This document shows positions 7,307-14,233 of a DNA stretch of 19,195 nucleotides, one piece after another. The stretch is from the NCBI GenBank assembly GCA_002495845.1, contig DAHF01000120.1, positions 4,807 through 24,001 on the forward strand. Direction: 5' to 3'. Both the position numbers and the translations under genes were made by a program. The DNA is from Sulfolobus sp. UBA167 (lineage in GTDB: Archaea; Thermoproteota; Thermoprotei_A; Sulfolobales; Sulfolobaceae). A model generated the notes under the pieces. It was not told the DNA's origin, made no database searches, and worked only from the letters and a program-made list of their open reading frames with translations. Within the stretch, counting starts at the first letter, position 1. The number at the start of each line of letters is the position of its first letter.

Positions 7307-8288
7307 GAGCAAGAATCTCCCCGAGCCCTTTTAAATGAAGAAGAACTCCCAAAGAGGATTGTAGTATCATGTTCTTTCCTCTCTCCATGGACACTTCTAC
7401 GTCGAACAGCTTGGTGTTTATTGTCAGGAATGGACGAAACGAAACGTAGCCCTTGAAGGGAGAGAGCTCGCTAACCCTCGGTGTGAATGACCTAGGGTCA
7501 GTCCTCTTCACCAGTAAGCCGGATTTGCCGTGGAGCGAGTTTGGGATCCTGATGAGCCTCTTCACGTCAATCGTTACCTGCCTATCGAGTATCACTCCAC
7601 CCTCTCCTCTTGCCTTCCTTCCAACCCAACCCGGGTCTTCAGGAGATCCCTTATAGTCAGGCACTCCGTCACCGCTAACATAGTCCACTATCTCCTTTCT
7701 TTCCTCTGGCCCTAGAAGGGCGCATTCCCCAAAGCATTCTACTTGGACGTGAAAGCCCCTGTTGCCGGAGAAGTAGACCTTGGGCTCCATGCCAAAGTCG
7801 TGTCTCAAGATGTCCTCAAGGACGTAGGCGTGTTTCGCTCCCTCCTTGATACACTCCTCTCCCATCTCTTGATAAACTGAAGTCTCGCTCCCATCCTTTT
7901 CGCACTTCTGTGACACGGTCATAGAACCGCAGATGGGACAGAACTTGACCTCGCGAACCTCGCAGAGGTGATCCGCATCTATATCGAAGAGCAAATCAGC
8001 CCCCATCCAACCCTTTCTCTCAACGTCCTTAGCGTCAGGGAGTTGGTATTTAGCTGAAGAGTAAAATAAGTGGGCGGGAACTCTACTCCTGAGGAAGTTG
8101 AGCAACTCTGATTCAGAGTGAAAAGACATGTGTCTGATGTACCCCTGGGCGTACAAAGGTTGAATTGCGAACTCCCTCAACTCCATATCGAAGGGGAGCT
8201 CTAGGTTGCCCGAAGTTGAGTAATAGTCCTTAAAGAGTTCTTCAACTATCTTGTTAGTCTGCCCTTGGTGCGACATAGAAGTCCCCAT
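7296..8288 (-). CDS. priS: DNA primase small (catalytic) subunit
   Basis: Catalytic subunit of the archaeal/eukaryotic-type primase, making RNA/DNA primers with PriL. 330 residues from the ATG at 8288 (MGTSMSHQGQTN), chosen because S. solfataricus PriS, as I recall it, starts MGTFTLHQGQ; a GTG two codons upstream is possible. Catalytic acidic residues lie in LLFDIDADHLC (Asp102, Asp104). The zinc knuckle uses Cys117, Cys120 and Cys129 (FCPICG ... KCEKDG). The nucleotide-binding signature VYFSGNRGFHVQVECFG and the late motif VTIDVKRLIRIPNSLHGKSG are intact. The first 35 nt overlap the 3' end of the PCNA gene, with a GGTG just upstream of the ATG. Confidence 0.96.
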   Translation of the reverse strand: MGTSMSHQGQTNKIVEELFKDYYSTSGNLELPFDMELREFAIQPLYAQGYIRHMSFHSESELLNFLRSRVPAHLFYSSAKYQLPDAKDVERKGWMGADLLFDIDADHLCEVREVKFCPICGSMTVSQKCEKDGSETSVYQEMGEECIKEGAKHAYVLEDILRHDFGMEPKVYFSGNRGFHVQVECFGECALLGPEERKEIVDYVSGDGVPDYKGSPEDPGWVGRKARGEGGVILDRQVTIDVKRLIRIPNSLHGKSGLLVKRTDPRSFTPRVSELSPFKGYVSFRPFLTINTKLFDVEVSMERGKNMILQSSLGVLLHLKGLGEILAHVG

Positions 8289-8991
8289 ATGCACCGTTAG
8301 GCATCTCGTAGTGAAGCCTCACAGGGATCTGAGTCCCAAAGCCAACCTCCACCGTGTCCGCTGCCTTCCTCAGTGAGGTAGTCCCGAGCACGTAGTCCAT
8401 GCTGTAGCTAGACCTAGCGTCAACTCCGTCAGCCTCTATGAGGGACCCGCTCTCTGTAGAGAGCTCCACCTTGGCGTCAGACATGTCGCCTTCGACTTGC
8501 ATTATGAACTTCCCGGACTTCGACTCTAGAATTAGGACTCCACCTATCTCTGAGAGAACGTCCAATGAGCTGACCAAGTTGGAGGTCATCATCTTAGCTC
8601 TGAAGGAGAACTGGAACCCCATCGAAGGTTCCTTTCCTTCCTCCAAAGAAAGCAAGGGCAAGGAGAACTTCCTCTCCAAGCTACCGCTGTAACTGATCGA
8701 TATAGTGTTTTCCTTAGTTTCTATCTCGAGGAGGTCTTCTTTTCCTCCTCTCTTCAGTACGTCAGAGAGATCTCCCAGCTTGACCCCTATCAATTCCTTC
8801 TCTCCGTCAACAGAATACTCCTCGAAATAACCTGCAGGTAAATTGATGGAGAGGAAAGCTACCTTTGCTGTGTCTACCCCAAAGATCTTCAAACCATCAC
8901 GCGTAGCTACCATGTTAACTTCAGGAATGAAGTTCTCTACCGCCGATATGATATCGGAGAACGCCAACGCGTCCGCTACTTTAGCTTTCAT
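8254..8991 (-). CDS. sliding clamp PCNA, PCNA2-type subunit
   Basis: DNA polymerase sliding clamp. Sulfolobales use three different PCNA proteins that form a heterotrimer and bind different partners (polymerase, FEN1, ligase). 245 residues, the normal length, with two β/α clamp domains. MKAKVADALAFSDIISAVEN at the start, DAKVELSTESGSLIEADGVD in domain 2 and the end YGDFYVAPRAD resemble S. solfataricus PCNA2 as I recall it, whose gene also precedes priS. Paralogue assignment is therefore inferred from sequence and context. It has its own TATA box 25 nt upstream, inside the end of the GPN gene region, so it probably heads a replication/translation operon. Confidence 0.94.
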   Translation of the reverse strand: MKAKVADALAFSDIISAVENFIPEVNMVATRDGLKIFGVDTAKVAFLSINLPAGYFEEYSVDGEKELIGVKLGDLSDVLKRGGKEDLLEIETKENTISISYSGSLERKFSLPLLSLEEGKEPSMGFQFSFRAKMMTSNLVSSLDVLSEIGGVLILESKSGKFIMQVEGDMSDAKVELSTESGSLIEADGVDARSSYSMDYVLGTTSLRKAADTVEVGFGTQIPVRLHYEMPNGAYGDFYVAPRAD

Positions 8992-9010
8992 GATGATATG
9001 TAAAATAATA

Positions 9011-9020
9011 GAATTAAAAA
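9011..9020 (-). promoter_or_regulatory. TATA box of the PCNA gene
   Basis: The minus strand reads TTTTTAATTC, centred about 25 nt before the ATG at 8991, giving a leaderless transcript that starts the PCNA-to-Nop10 gene string. Confidence 0.55.
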
Positions 9021-9024
9021 ATCT

Positions 9025-9789
9025 TCACAGCGTCGGGTTCCCTTCCTCTGTTAAGAAGTCTTCCCCTCCCGCGAAGATGCGTTGAACCTCAGCGTAAAAA
9101 CCGTCTATCCCCACGTTTGACGTGGAAGAGACAGGTATCGGCGGAGCTGACAAGCTCTCTACTAAGGACTTCACCAGCTCATAGGAATATTCATCTATTG
9201 TGCCCAACCTGTCGACTAACTCCTCTCCGTTGCTCCACGTCAATATCTCCTGAAGTTCCTTGTCCGTGAGGAGGTCTACCTTGCTTAGCAAGTTGACCGT
9301 AGGCATGTCCATCCTGAACTTCACCGAACTTGAAAGAAGGAGCATGGAGACATAGCTCCTGGCTTCCTTAGCTATGAAAGAGTCGATAAGGAAAGCCATT
9401 GCCTTCTTGTTGTCCCCAGCTATGAGGGAGGACAACATCCTGCCCGTTTCACGGTAAGCGAAGAGCTCTATTTGCCCCGGCGTATCGACCAAAACGTAGT
9501 TCGACTCAATCTGGTCTACTTCTTCCTTGATCTCTGACGCCTTGGTGAGTATGAGGTCTGACGCTGCTATGAGAGACGAGTTGGGACCGAGGTTGAACTT
9601 CTCCATCACTTCTTGTGCATCGACGTAGTCACGTACGTCCAGAGAAGGTGTGTAAGGGAGATTCTCTACTGCTGGGTCTAGGTTTATTATTGCGGAGTCC
9701 ATCTGCATGTCGTTAAGGTAATCGTTGAATGCCTTCACCAGGGTAGTCTTCCCAGACCCTGCTGTCCCCACGAAAAAGACAAAATACAT
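9025..9789 (-). CDS. GPN-loop GTPase
   Basis: Homodimeric GTPase of the GPN/XAB1 family; eukaryotic members help assemble and import RNA polymerase II, and the archaeal role is not settled. 254 residues from the ATG at 9789 (MYFVFFVGTAGSGKTTL). The frame is open further upstream, but the P-loop position and a TATA box 26 nt before this ATG decide the start. Motifs in order: P-loop GTAGSGKTT (8-16), LDPA (37-40), the family-defining GPN (68-70), DTPGQIELF (102-110) and SKVD (169-172). The C-terminal third is acidic. It is divergent from prs and lies 33 nt upstream of the PCNA gene on the same strand. Confidence 0.94.
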   Translation of the reverse strand: MYFVFFVGTAGSGKTTLVKAFNDYLNDMQMDSAIINLDPAVENLPYTPSLDVRDYVDAQEVMEKFNLGPNSSLIAASDLILTKASEIKEEVDQIESNYVLVDTPGQIELFAYRETGRMLSSLIAGDNKKAMAFLIDSFIAKEARSYVSMLLLSSSVKFRMDMPTVNLLSKVDLLTDKELQEILTWSNGEELVDRLGTIDEYSYELVKSLVESLSAPPIPVSSTSNVGIDGFYAEVQRIFAGGEDFLTEEGNPTL

Positions 9790-9804
9790 GGAATGAGTTA
9801 GAGG

Positions 9805-9818
9805 TTTTAATCTTAAAA
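9805..9818. promoter_or_regulatory. shared bidirectional TATA region (GPN GTPase / prs)
   Basis: TTTTAATCTTAAAA lies in the 51-nt gap between the divergent ATGs at 9789 and 9841. The right-hand TTAAAA (9813-9818) is centred about 25.5 nt from the prs ATG and 26.5 nt from the GPN ATG, so one element could serve both leaderless genes. Function is inferred from spacing only. Confidence 0.5.
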
Positions 9819-9840
9819 GCTTCCCTTGAGAGAAGTCCAT

Positions 9841-10713
9841 ATGATTATAGTAGGAGGGCCGGCTTCAAACGGCATAGACGACGGAATAGCTAAATTGCTT
9901 TCTTTACCTATAGTGAAAGTACAAAGCAAGATATTCCCTGACGGCGAATCATACGTCAGAGTCCCGGAGACGGTCAAAGACAACGAGGTAGTGTTAGTAC
10001 AATCCACTTTCCCGGAACAAGATAAGAGGCTCATGGAGCTATTCTTCATAAGCGAGGCATTGAAAGACATGGGGGCCACGAAGATACACGCTGTGGTGCC
10101 TTATTTAGCGTACTCTAGGCAGGACAGGAGGTTCATGGAAGGCGAGGCTATAAGCGTCAAGACTGTGCTCAGGTTGATATACCAAGCTGGGGCAGATTCC
10201 CTATTGACTGTGGAGCCACATCACGAAGAGGAAATGAAGTACTTCTCAGGTCAGGTGAGGACTGTGAGCCCTTATGAGGAGATAGGGATGGAGATCAAGA
10301 AGCACGTCAACCAGCCCTTCGTCTTAGCACCTGACAGAAGCGCTCTCAGTAGGGCTGAGAGGATAGCCAAGATCGTTGGTGGGGATTTTTCATTCATAGA
10401 GAAGATCAGGGACAAGGAGACCGGTAAGACGACCATAAAGGAGGCACCTAACGTTAACCTCAAAGGAAAGGACGTGATCCTAGTAGACGACGTGATAAGC
10501 ACAGGGGGTACAATAGCCCAGGCCGCGGAATACGCGTATGAAAGGGGAGCCAACAGCGTCATCGCTTCTGCATGCCACGTTCTCCTTGTTAACGACTCTA
10601 AGTCCAAGCTGAAGAAAGCAGGCGTCAAGAAGATATTCGGGACAAACACAGTGAAAAACGACGAAGAAGTAATAACTGTAGACATATCTAAGACAATTGC
10701 GTTAAGCTTATGA
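9841..10713 (+). CDS. prs: ribose-phosphate pyrophosphokinase (PRPP synthetase)
   Basis: Makes 5-phosphoribosyl 1-diphosphate from ribose 5-phosphate and ATP for purine, pyrimidine, His and Trp synthesis. 290 residues from the ATG at 9841 (MIIVGGPASNGIDDG); a TTG 15 nt earlier is open but would lie closer to the TATA box than a leaderless start should. Signatures: FPDGESYVRV (32-41), LAYSRQDRRF (89-98), VEPHHEE at the metal/ATP site (125-131), and the PRPP-binding loop VILVDDVISTGGTI (212-225). The first gene of a rightward operon; its stop overlaps the next ATG by four bases. Confidence 0.96.
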   Translation: MIIVGGPASNGIDDGIAKLLSLPIVKVQSKIFPDGESYVRVPETVKDNEVVLVQSTFPEQDKRLMELFFISEALKDMGATKIHAVVPYLAYSRQDRRFMEGEAISVKTVLRLIYQAGADSLLTVEPHHEEEMKYFSGQVRTVSPYEEIGMEIKKHVNQPFVLAPDRSALSRAERIAKIVGGDFSFIEKIRDKETGKTTIKEAPNVNLKGKDVILVDDVISTGGTIAQAAEYAYERGANSVIASACHVLLVNDSKSKLKKAGVKKIFGTNTVKNDEEVITVDISKTIALSL

Positions 10714-11633
10714 AATACGCTGTCCTAAACTGGAGAGACCCTTTCCTCTCCTTGGCCGAACTCAGGGCTTTGACTGAGACTAGGTACGAGGATATCCACC
10801 TCATGTCAGGCGTCGCACTAGGGGAGTGGAGTAAGGACACTCTTTCCTCAAAGTCTGCTTTGATCAAGAGAAACGGAGACTTGATCACCGTGACTAATGA
10901 TCCTAAAGAGGTGAACGAGGAACTCAAGGGGGGTTGCTTCTCAATAGACGTAGACGTAGCCCTTGGAGAGATGAAGAGTGAGTTCACGCCTATCTATAAT
11001 GAGGCAATAAAAGGAATCAAGCTGTCTAGGACGTGCGAGAAGCTTGACATGATATTCAGCGATGGCAACATAATACTAGGGAGAAGAAAGGATGCGGTAG
11101 ACAACCGGACGTTGGAAGCCCACAACAAGAAACCCTTCACCCAGTCAGGGACCATGACAGCTAGGACATCTAGATTGTTAGTGAACTTATCAACCCCCAA
11201 GGAGACTTTTCCTGACCCTTTCTGTGGCCTGGGGTCGCTCCTCATTGAGGCATCTTGGTTAGGATACAAGTGTTACGGATTGGACTTCGATTTTTATATG
11301 ACATGGAAGAGCAAGGAAAACTTGAAGAGCTTCTCCCTTGACTGCCAGCTGGTTCAAGGTTCAGCGTCATCACTCCCTTTCAGGAGGGTAGACAGCGTAG
11401 CTACCGACCCTCCTTACGGGAGGTCTACCAAGTTCACTGGTGAGCTGAAGTCCTTATATGAGGAATTCTTTTATTCTACGGCGGAGATCCTCAAAGGAAA
11501 ACTGGTGTTTTCCACTGACGCTAAAATGGACTTCGACGATAACTTGAAGTCCGCAGGTTTTTCGGTTGAGGAGATACATTTCATGTACATGCATAAGTCT
11601 CTATCTAGGAAAATTTACGTGGTGAGAAAATGA
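10710..11633 (+). CDS. tRNA (guanine-10-N2) methyltransferase, Trm-G10 type
   Basis: Predicted S-adenosylmethionine-dependent methyltransferase that modifies G10 of tRNA to m2G/m2,2G, which helps tRNAs fold at high temperature. 307 residues. The N-terminal part (about 1-130) takes the place of the THUMP-type RNA-binding region but is weakly conserved by eye. The Rossmann part has the SAM motif DPFCGLGSLLIEA (169-181) and the catalytic N-methyltransferase motif DPPYGRSTKF (233-242). The link HNKKPFTQSGTMTARTSRLL resembles the family. A related role in rRNA m2G is not excluded. It overlaps prs at ATGA and rnz at TGATG. Confidence 0.88.
   Translation: MKYAVLNWRDPFLSLAELRALTETRYEDIHLMSGVALGEWSKDTLSSKSALIKRNGDLITVTNDPKEVNEELKGGCFSIDVDVALGEMKSEFTPIYNEAIKGIKLSRTCEKLDMIFSDGNIILGRRKDAVDNRTLEAHNKKPFTQSGTMTARTSRLLVNLSTPKETFPDPFCGLGSLLIEASWLGYKCYGLDFDFYMTWKSKENLKSFSLDCQLVQGSASSLPFRRVDSVATDPPYGRSTKFTGELKSLYEEFFYSTAEILKGKLVFSTDAKMDFDDNLKSAGFSVEEIHFMYMHKSLSRKIYVVRK
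11621..11626 (+). promoter_or_regulatory. Shine-Dalgarno site of rnz
   Basis: GGTGAG lies six bases before the ATG at 11633 and only three before the ATG at 11630. This favours the second Met as the rnz start. Confidence 0.5.
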
Positions 11634-12502
11634 TGAAGGTATACTTCTTGGGGACAGGAGGAGGTGCTCCAAGCAAAGAGAGGAACCTCCCTGCCTTCCT
11701 AGTCAAGAGGGAAGGCTTTTCAGCACTGCTGGATTGTGGAGAAGGAACTCAGTACACGTTCATGAAGTACGGTTTCAGCTCTGTGTCCTTAGACTTTGTA
11801 GGGATAACTCACTTGCACGGGGACCACGTGTTAGGTCTGGTGGGTTTGATAGAGAGCATGGGAATGCTAAATAGGGAAAAACCGCTTTACGTCATGGGGC
11901 CTTCAAACCTCAGAGAATTCCTCTACTCAGCGTTCGAGTACACACACTTCAGGCCGAGATTTGAGCTCAGGTTTATAGATGAATTTGAAAATAAAGATCT
12001 TGTAATAAAAAGATTCAAGACATGCCACACTGTGCCCTCTCAAGGGTACGTTATCCAGGAGAAGGACAGGGTAAACCTAGACGTCGAAAAGCTGAACAGA
12101 ATTGGAGTCAAGGACTGGGCAATGCTGAGGAAGATAAAGGAGGGAAACGACGTCACGGTTAACGGGTCGCTATTAAGGCATGAGGACTTCCTGATAACCA
12201 GGAAGGGAAGCAAGGTAGTATACACTGGAGACACCAGACCTTGCCAATCCACAGTTGATGCCTCAAAGGACGCTGACTTGTTGATTCACGACTCGACGTT
12301 CTTGGATGAGCCATCCGCGCTTACATACGGACATTCCAACGCGAGCGAGGCTTCATCAATAGCGCTGGAAAGCAACGTCAAACTTCTAGCATTGACACAC
12401 ATAAGTGCTAGGTATACCGACTCCAGACCTTTGCTAGATGCAGCAAGGAGGACCTTCCCTAGAGTCGTCTTGCCCGATGATCTGTCCTTCATCAACGTAT
12501 AG
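11633..12502 (+). CDS. rnz: ribonuclease Z (tRNA 3' endonuclease)
   Basis: Cuts the 3' trailer from tRNA precursors after the discriminator base, leaving the end to which CCA is added. 289 residues from the second of two adjacent ATGs (see the Shine-Dalgarno site). Metallo-β-lactamase motifs in order: FLGTGGGAPSKERNLPAFLV, LLDCGEGTQ, the zinc motif THLHGDHVLGL (His60/62 and Asp64/His65 counting from this start), FKTCHTVPSQGY, VVYTGDTRPC, YGHSNASEA and LTHISARY. Length is normal for the short RNase Z form. The tRNA-Ile here, ending in discriminator A plus a T-run with no CCA, is the expected substrate type. Third gene of the prs operon. Confidence 0.96.
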   Translation: MKVYFLGTGGGAPSKERNLPAFLVKREGFSALLDCGEGTQYTFMKYGFSSVSLDFVGITHLHGDHVLGLVGLIESMGMLNREKPLYVMGPSNLREFLYSAFEYTHFRPRFELRFIDEFENKDLVIKRFKTCHTVPSQGYVIQEKDRVNLDVEKLNRIGVKDWAMLRKIKEGNDVTVNGSLLRHEDFLITRKGSKVVYTGDTRPCQSTVDASKDADLLIHDSTFLDEPSALTYGHSNASEASSIALESNVKLLALTHISARYTDSRPLLDAARRTFPRVVLPDDLSFINV

Positions 12503-12555
12503 AATGAAGGGACATCTGCTGACTTCCTCACGCCCTGAAGTGAGGCTTTCATTCT
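12501..12555 (+). terminator. two-part hairpin at the end of rnz
   Basis: AGAATGAA (12501-12508, starting within the rnz stop codon) pairs perfectly with TTCATTCT (12548-12555). Inside it, CCTCAC (12526-12531) pairs with GTGAGG (12540-12545). A TTTT follows. It may be a terminator, an mRNA 3'-end structure or a small RNA; only the pairing is seen. Confidence 0.4.
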
Positions 12556-12677
12556 TTTGTAACCTAGAAGGAGTAAAAACTACTTTCGCCCGTCGGCTCT
12601 CCATTGAAGAATGATGCATCTTGCCTGTTCATTAAGTGGATCAACTAAACTTGGAAATTTTCTTTTTAAAGCCTAAC

Positions 12678-13106
12678 CTAAGGCATGGGGTTCTCCCACA
12701 GAGGCCTTCCGTGGCTTGTCTTGGGGGCTAACCAGTCTATCACGTCCCTGGCTCTGTCGCTCTTTATAAAGAACTTTATAGGCCCCAAAGGCGACTCCTC
12801 TTCGCTATCGACGAACGTCAGAACTCTAGCAGCTGCTGCTTGTTTATGGATCATGAAAGTTATTGTGTCCTTCTCAAGCCCTCGGAGCAGATACTTCCTA
12901 GAGGCATCAAGGATCTTCTCCTCCCTTAATGCCTTGTGGATCTTCATGAGGCTTTTTAGCGAGGAAGACTCGAACGTCAGCACTAGAGATAGATCTAGAG
13001 AGTCCTCCTTGATCTTTTCATATATAAAGAAATTGGACACAGCATTAATTACCTTCTCCTTCACCTCTGAGGGCTTAACCTCAGCAACGACAGTTACTTT
13101 ATCCAA
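12678..13106 (-). CDS. UPF0201-family RNA-binding domain protein
   Basis: 142 residues of the archaeal COG1325/UPF0201 family, described as exosome-linked or RNA-binding by similarity; the molecular role is not established. The start is a TTG at 13106 (MDKVTVVAEVKPSE), which overlaps the stop of the upstream UPF0200 gene by eight bases and has a GGTG about eight bases before it. The N-terminal strand VTVVAEVKPSEVKEKVINAV and the late motif ESPLGPIKFFI fit the family; the C-terminus is DWLAPKTSHGRPLWENP. The two-gene set with a UPF0200 kinase-like protein points to a shared role, but this is inference. Confidence 0.82.
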   Translation of the reverse strand: MDKVTVVAEVKPSEVKEKVINAVSNFFIYEKIKEDSLDLSLVLTFESSSLKSLMKIHKALREEKILDASRKYLLRGLEKDTITFMIHKQAAAARVLTFVDSEEESPLGPIKFFIKSDRARDVIDWLAPKTSHGRPLWENPMP

Positions 13107-13644
13107 TCTTCAGCACCTTCTTCATGAAATCTTCGCATTCAATCTTAAATTCAGCCATGGAGGAGGAGTTCGTAATTATGTAGTCCGACATCGCTATCAC
13201 GCTACCGAGGCCGAACTCAAGTTCCTCCTTATCCCTCAACTTCACTAGGGAGATGTCCTTAGAGTCGTCAGGCCTCATCCTATTCATTATTCTCTCGTAT
13301 CTGAGCGAGGGAGGAGAGTGGATCGAAACCAAGAAAATCTCGTTACCCTGGAGCAAGCTCCTAAACTCTTCAACCTCATCGAGGCTCCTCACCCCATCGA
13401 ATACGACTAGAGGAGAAGGTGATCCCACAGACTCAACGCTGAGCCTTGCTACTACTCCGTTTCCGTATATAGTCCTTAGCCTCTTAGCGTAATCCATAAG
13501 CCTCTCCCCCGGCTTTCCTTCTTCGCTGAACCTCTTCTTCACCACGTCGCTCATGACCACTACCTTAGCTCCCTTCTCTTTTAACATGTTTGAAAAGACG
13601 CTCTTCCCGGAACCGGGCATCCCAGCTATTAAAAGGACTTTAAT
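13099..13644 (-). CDS. UPF0200-family P-loop kinase-like protein, unusual start
   Basis: P-loop NTPase resembling adenylate/dephospho-CoA kinases (UPF0200). Its substrate is unknown, though archaea lack the usual bacterial dephospho-CoA kinase. The first normal start codon is the ATG at 13620, which would begin inside the P-loop (MPGSGKSVF) and lose its first β strand. The upstream codons read KIKVLLIAG in frame, exactly the missing strand. No ATG, GTG or TTG occurs between them and the stop at 13668. I therefore place the start at an ATT (13644), giving 181 residues; a sequence error or frameshift is the alternative. Other parts: FDGVRSLDEVEEF, RYERIMNRMRPDD (lid) and MSDYIITNSSS. Confidence 0.8.
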   Translation of the reverse strand: MKVLLIAGMPGSGKSVFSNMLKEKGAKVVVMSDVVKKRFSEEGKPGERLMDYAKRLRTIYGNGVVARLSVESVGSPSPLVVFDGVRSLDEVEEFRSLLQGNEIFLVSIHSPPSLRYERIMNRMRPDDSKDISLVKLRDKEELEFGLGSVIAMSDYIITNSSSMAEFKIECEDFMKKVLKIG

Positions 13645-13674
13645 CTTAGACCACGCATATCTACACTAAAGTGG

Positions 13675-13682
13675 GTTATAAA
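13675..13682 (-). promoter_or_regulatory. TATA box, probably for the UPF0200 gene
   Basis: The minus strand reads GTTTATAA. The predicted transcription start is about 13653, giving a leader of about nine bases to the proposed ATT. It lies too close to the plus-strand ATG at 13685 to serve thpR. Confidence 0.4.
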
Positions 13683-13684
13683 CT

Positions 13685-14233
13685 ATGAGACTATTTATTG
13701 CAGTTGATATTCCAGTTAATCAAAAAATTATAGGCTTACTAGACCAAATAAACCATAGTGGAGCGGACGCGAAGACCGTGGAGCCCGAGAACCTCCATCT
13801 CACCTTGCTCTTCATAGGTGAGAAGAGTGAGAACGAGCTAGAGGCAATAAAGGAATCCATGGAAGGAGTGAGCTTCAACGAAATCGGCATTGTGGCGCGG
13901 GGAGTTGGTTTCTTTCCTAACGAAGACAGACCGAGGGTAATGTGGATAGGCATAGACGACCAAGGCGAGCTGAGGGACATAAGGGACCAGTTAGTCAGGG
14001 AGCTGAGGAAGAGGAAAATCTACTTTGAGGACAAGAACGAGTTCTCACCCCATTTGACTTTGTGCAGGATTAAGTCTGGGAGGGCTGTCGACAAGCTGAG
14101 GGACATAGGAAAATCTAAAAGGGACGAAGTCTTCGAGGACTTCAAGATAAAAGAAGTGAAGCTCTTTAAGAGCACGCTCACACCTAAGGGACCTATATAT
14201 GAACAACTACACTCTGTCAGAGCTAAAGGATGA
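13685..14233 (+). CDS. thpR: RNA 2',3'-cyclic phosphodiesterase (2'-5' RNA ligase family)
   Basis: 2H phosphoesterase (LigT/ThpR) that opens 2',3'-cyclic phosphates on RNA ends and can form 2'-5' links in vitro. 182 residues, normal length. The two catalytic H-x-T-x motifs are HLTL at residues 38-41 (ENLHLTLLFIG) and HLTL at 123-126 (FSPHLTLCRI). The start MRLFIAVDIP is the usual family N-terminus. The last 35 nt overlap the cca gene. tRNA splicing of intron-bearing precursors, such as tRNA-Ile here, leaves cyclic-phosphate ends, a possible substrate. No clear TATA box lies at the leaderless distance. Confidence 0.94.
   Translation: MRLFIAVDIPVNQKIIGLLDQINHSGADAKTVEPENLHLTLLFIGEKSENELEAIKESMEGVSFNEIGIVARGVGFFPNEDRPRVMWIGIDDQGELRDIRDQLVRELRKRKIYFEDKNEFSPHLTLCRIKSGRAVDKLRDIGKSKRDEVFEDFKIKEVKLFKSTLTPKGPIYEQLHSVRAKG

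Noticed and set aside
9826..9840. TTG at 9826 as the prs start
   Set aside because: It lies only about 10 nt from the TATA centre, whereas the ATG at 9841 is at the normal leaderless distance and gives the usual family N-terminus.
12590..12650. Possible C/D-box guide RNA (AATGATGC resembling box C)
   Set aside because: No convincing CUGA box D or D' lies at the required spacing; CTGT and CTAA are too weak.
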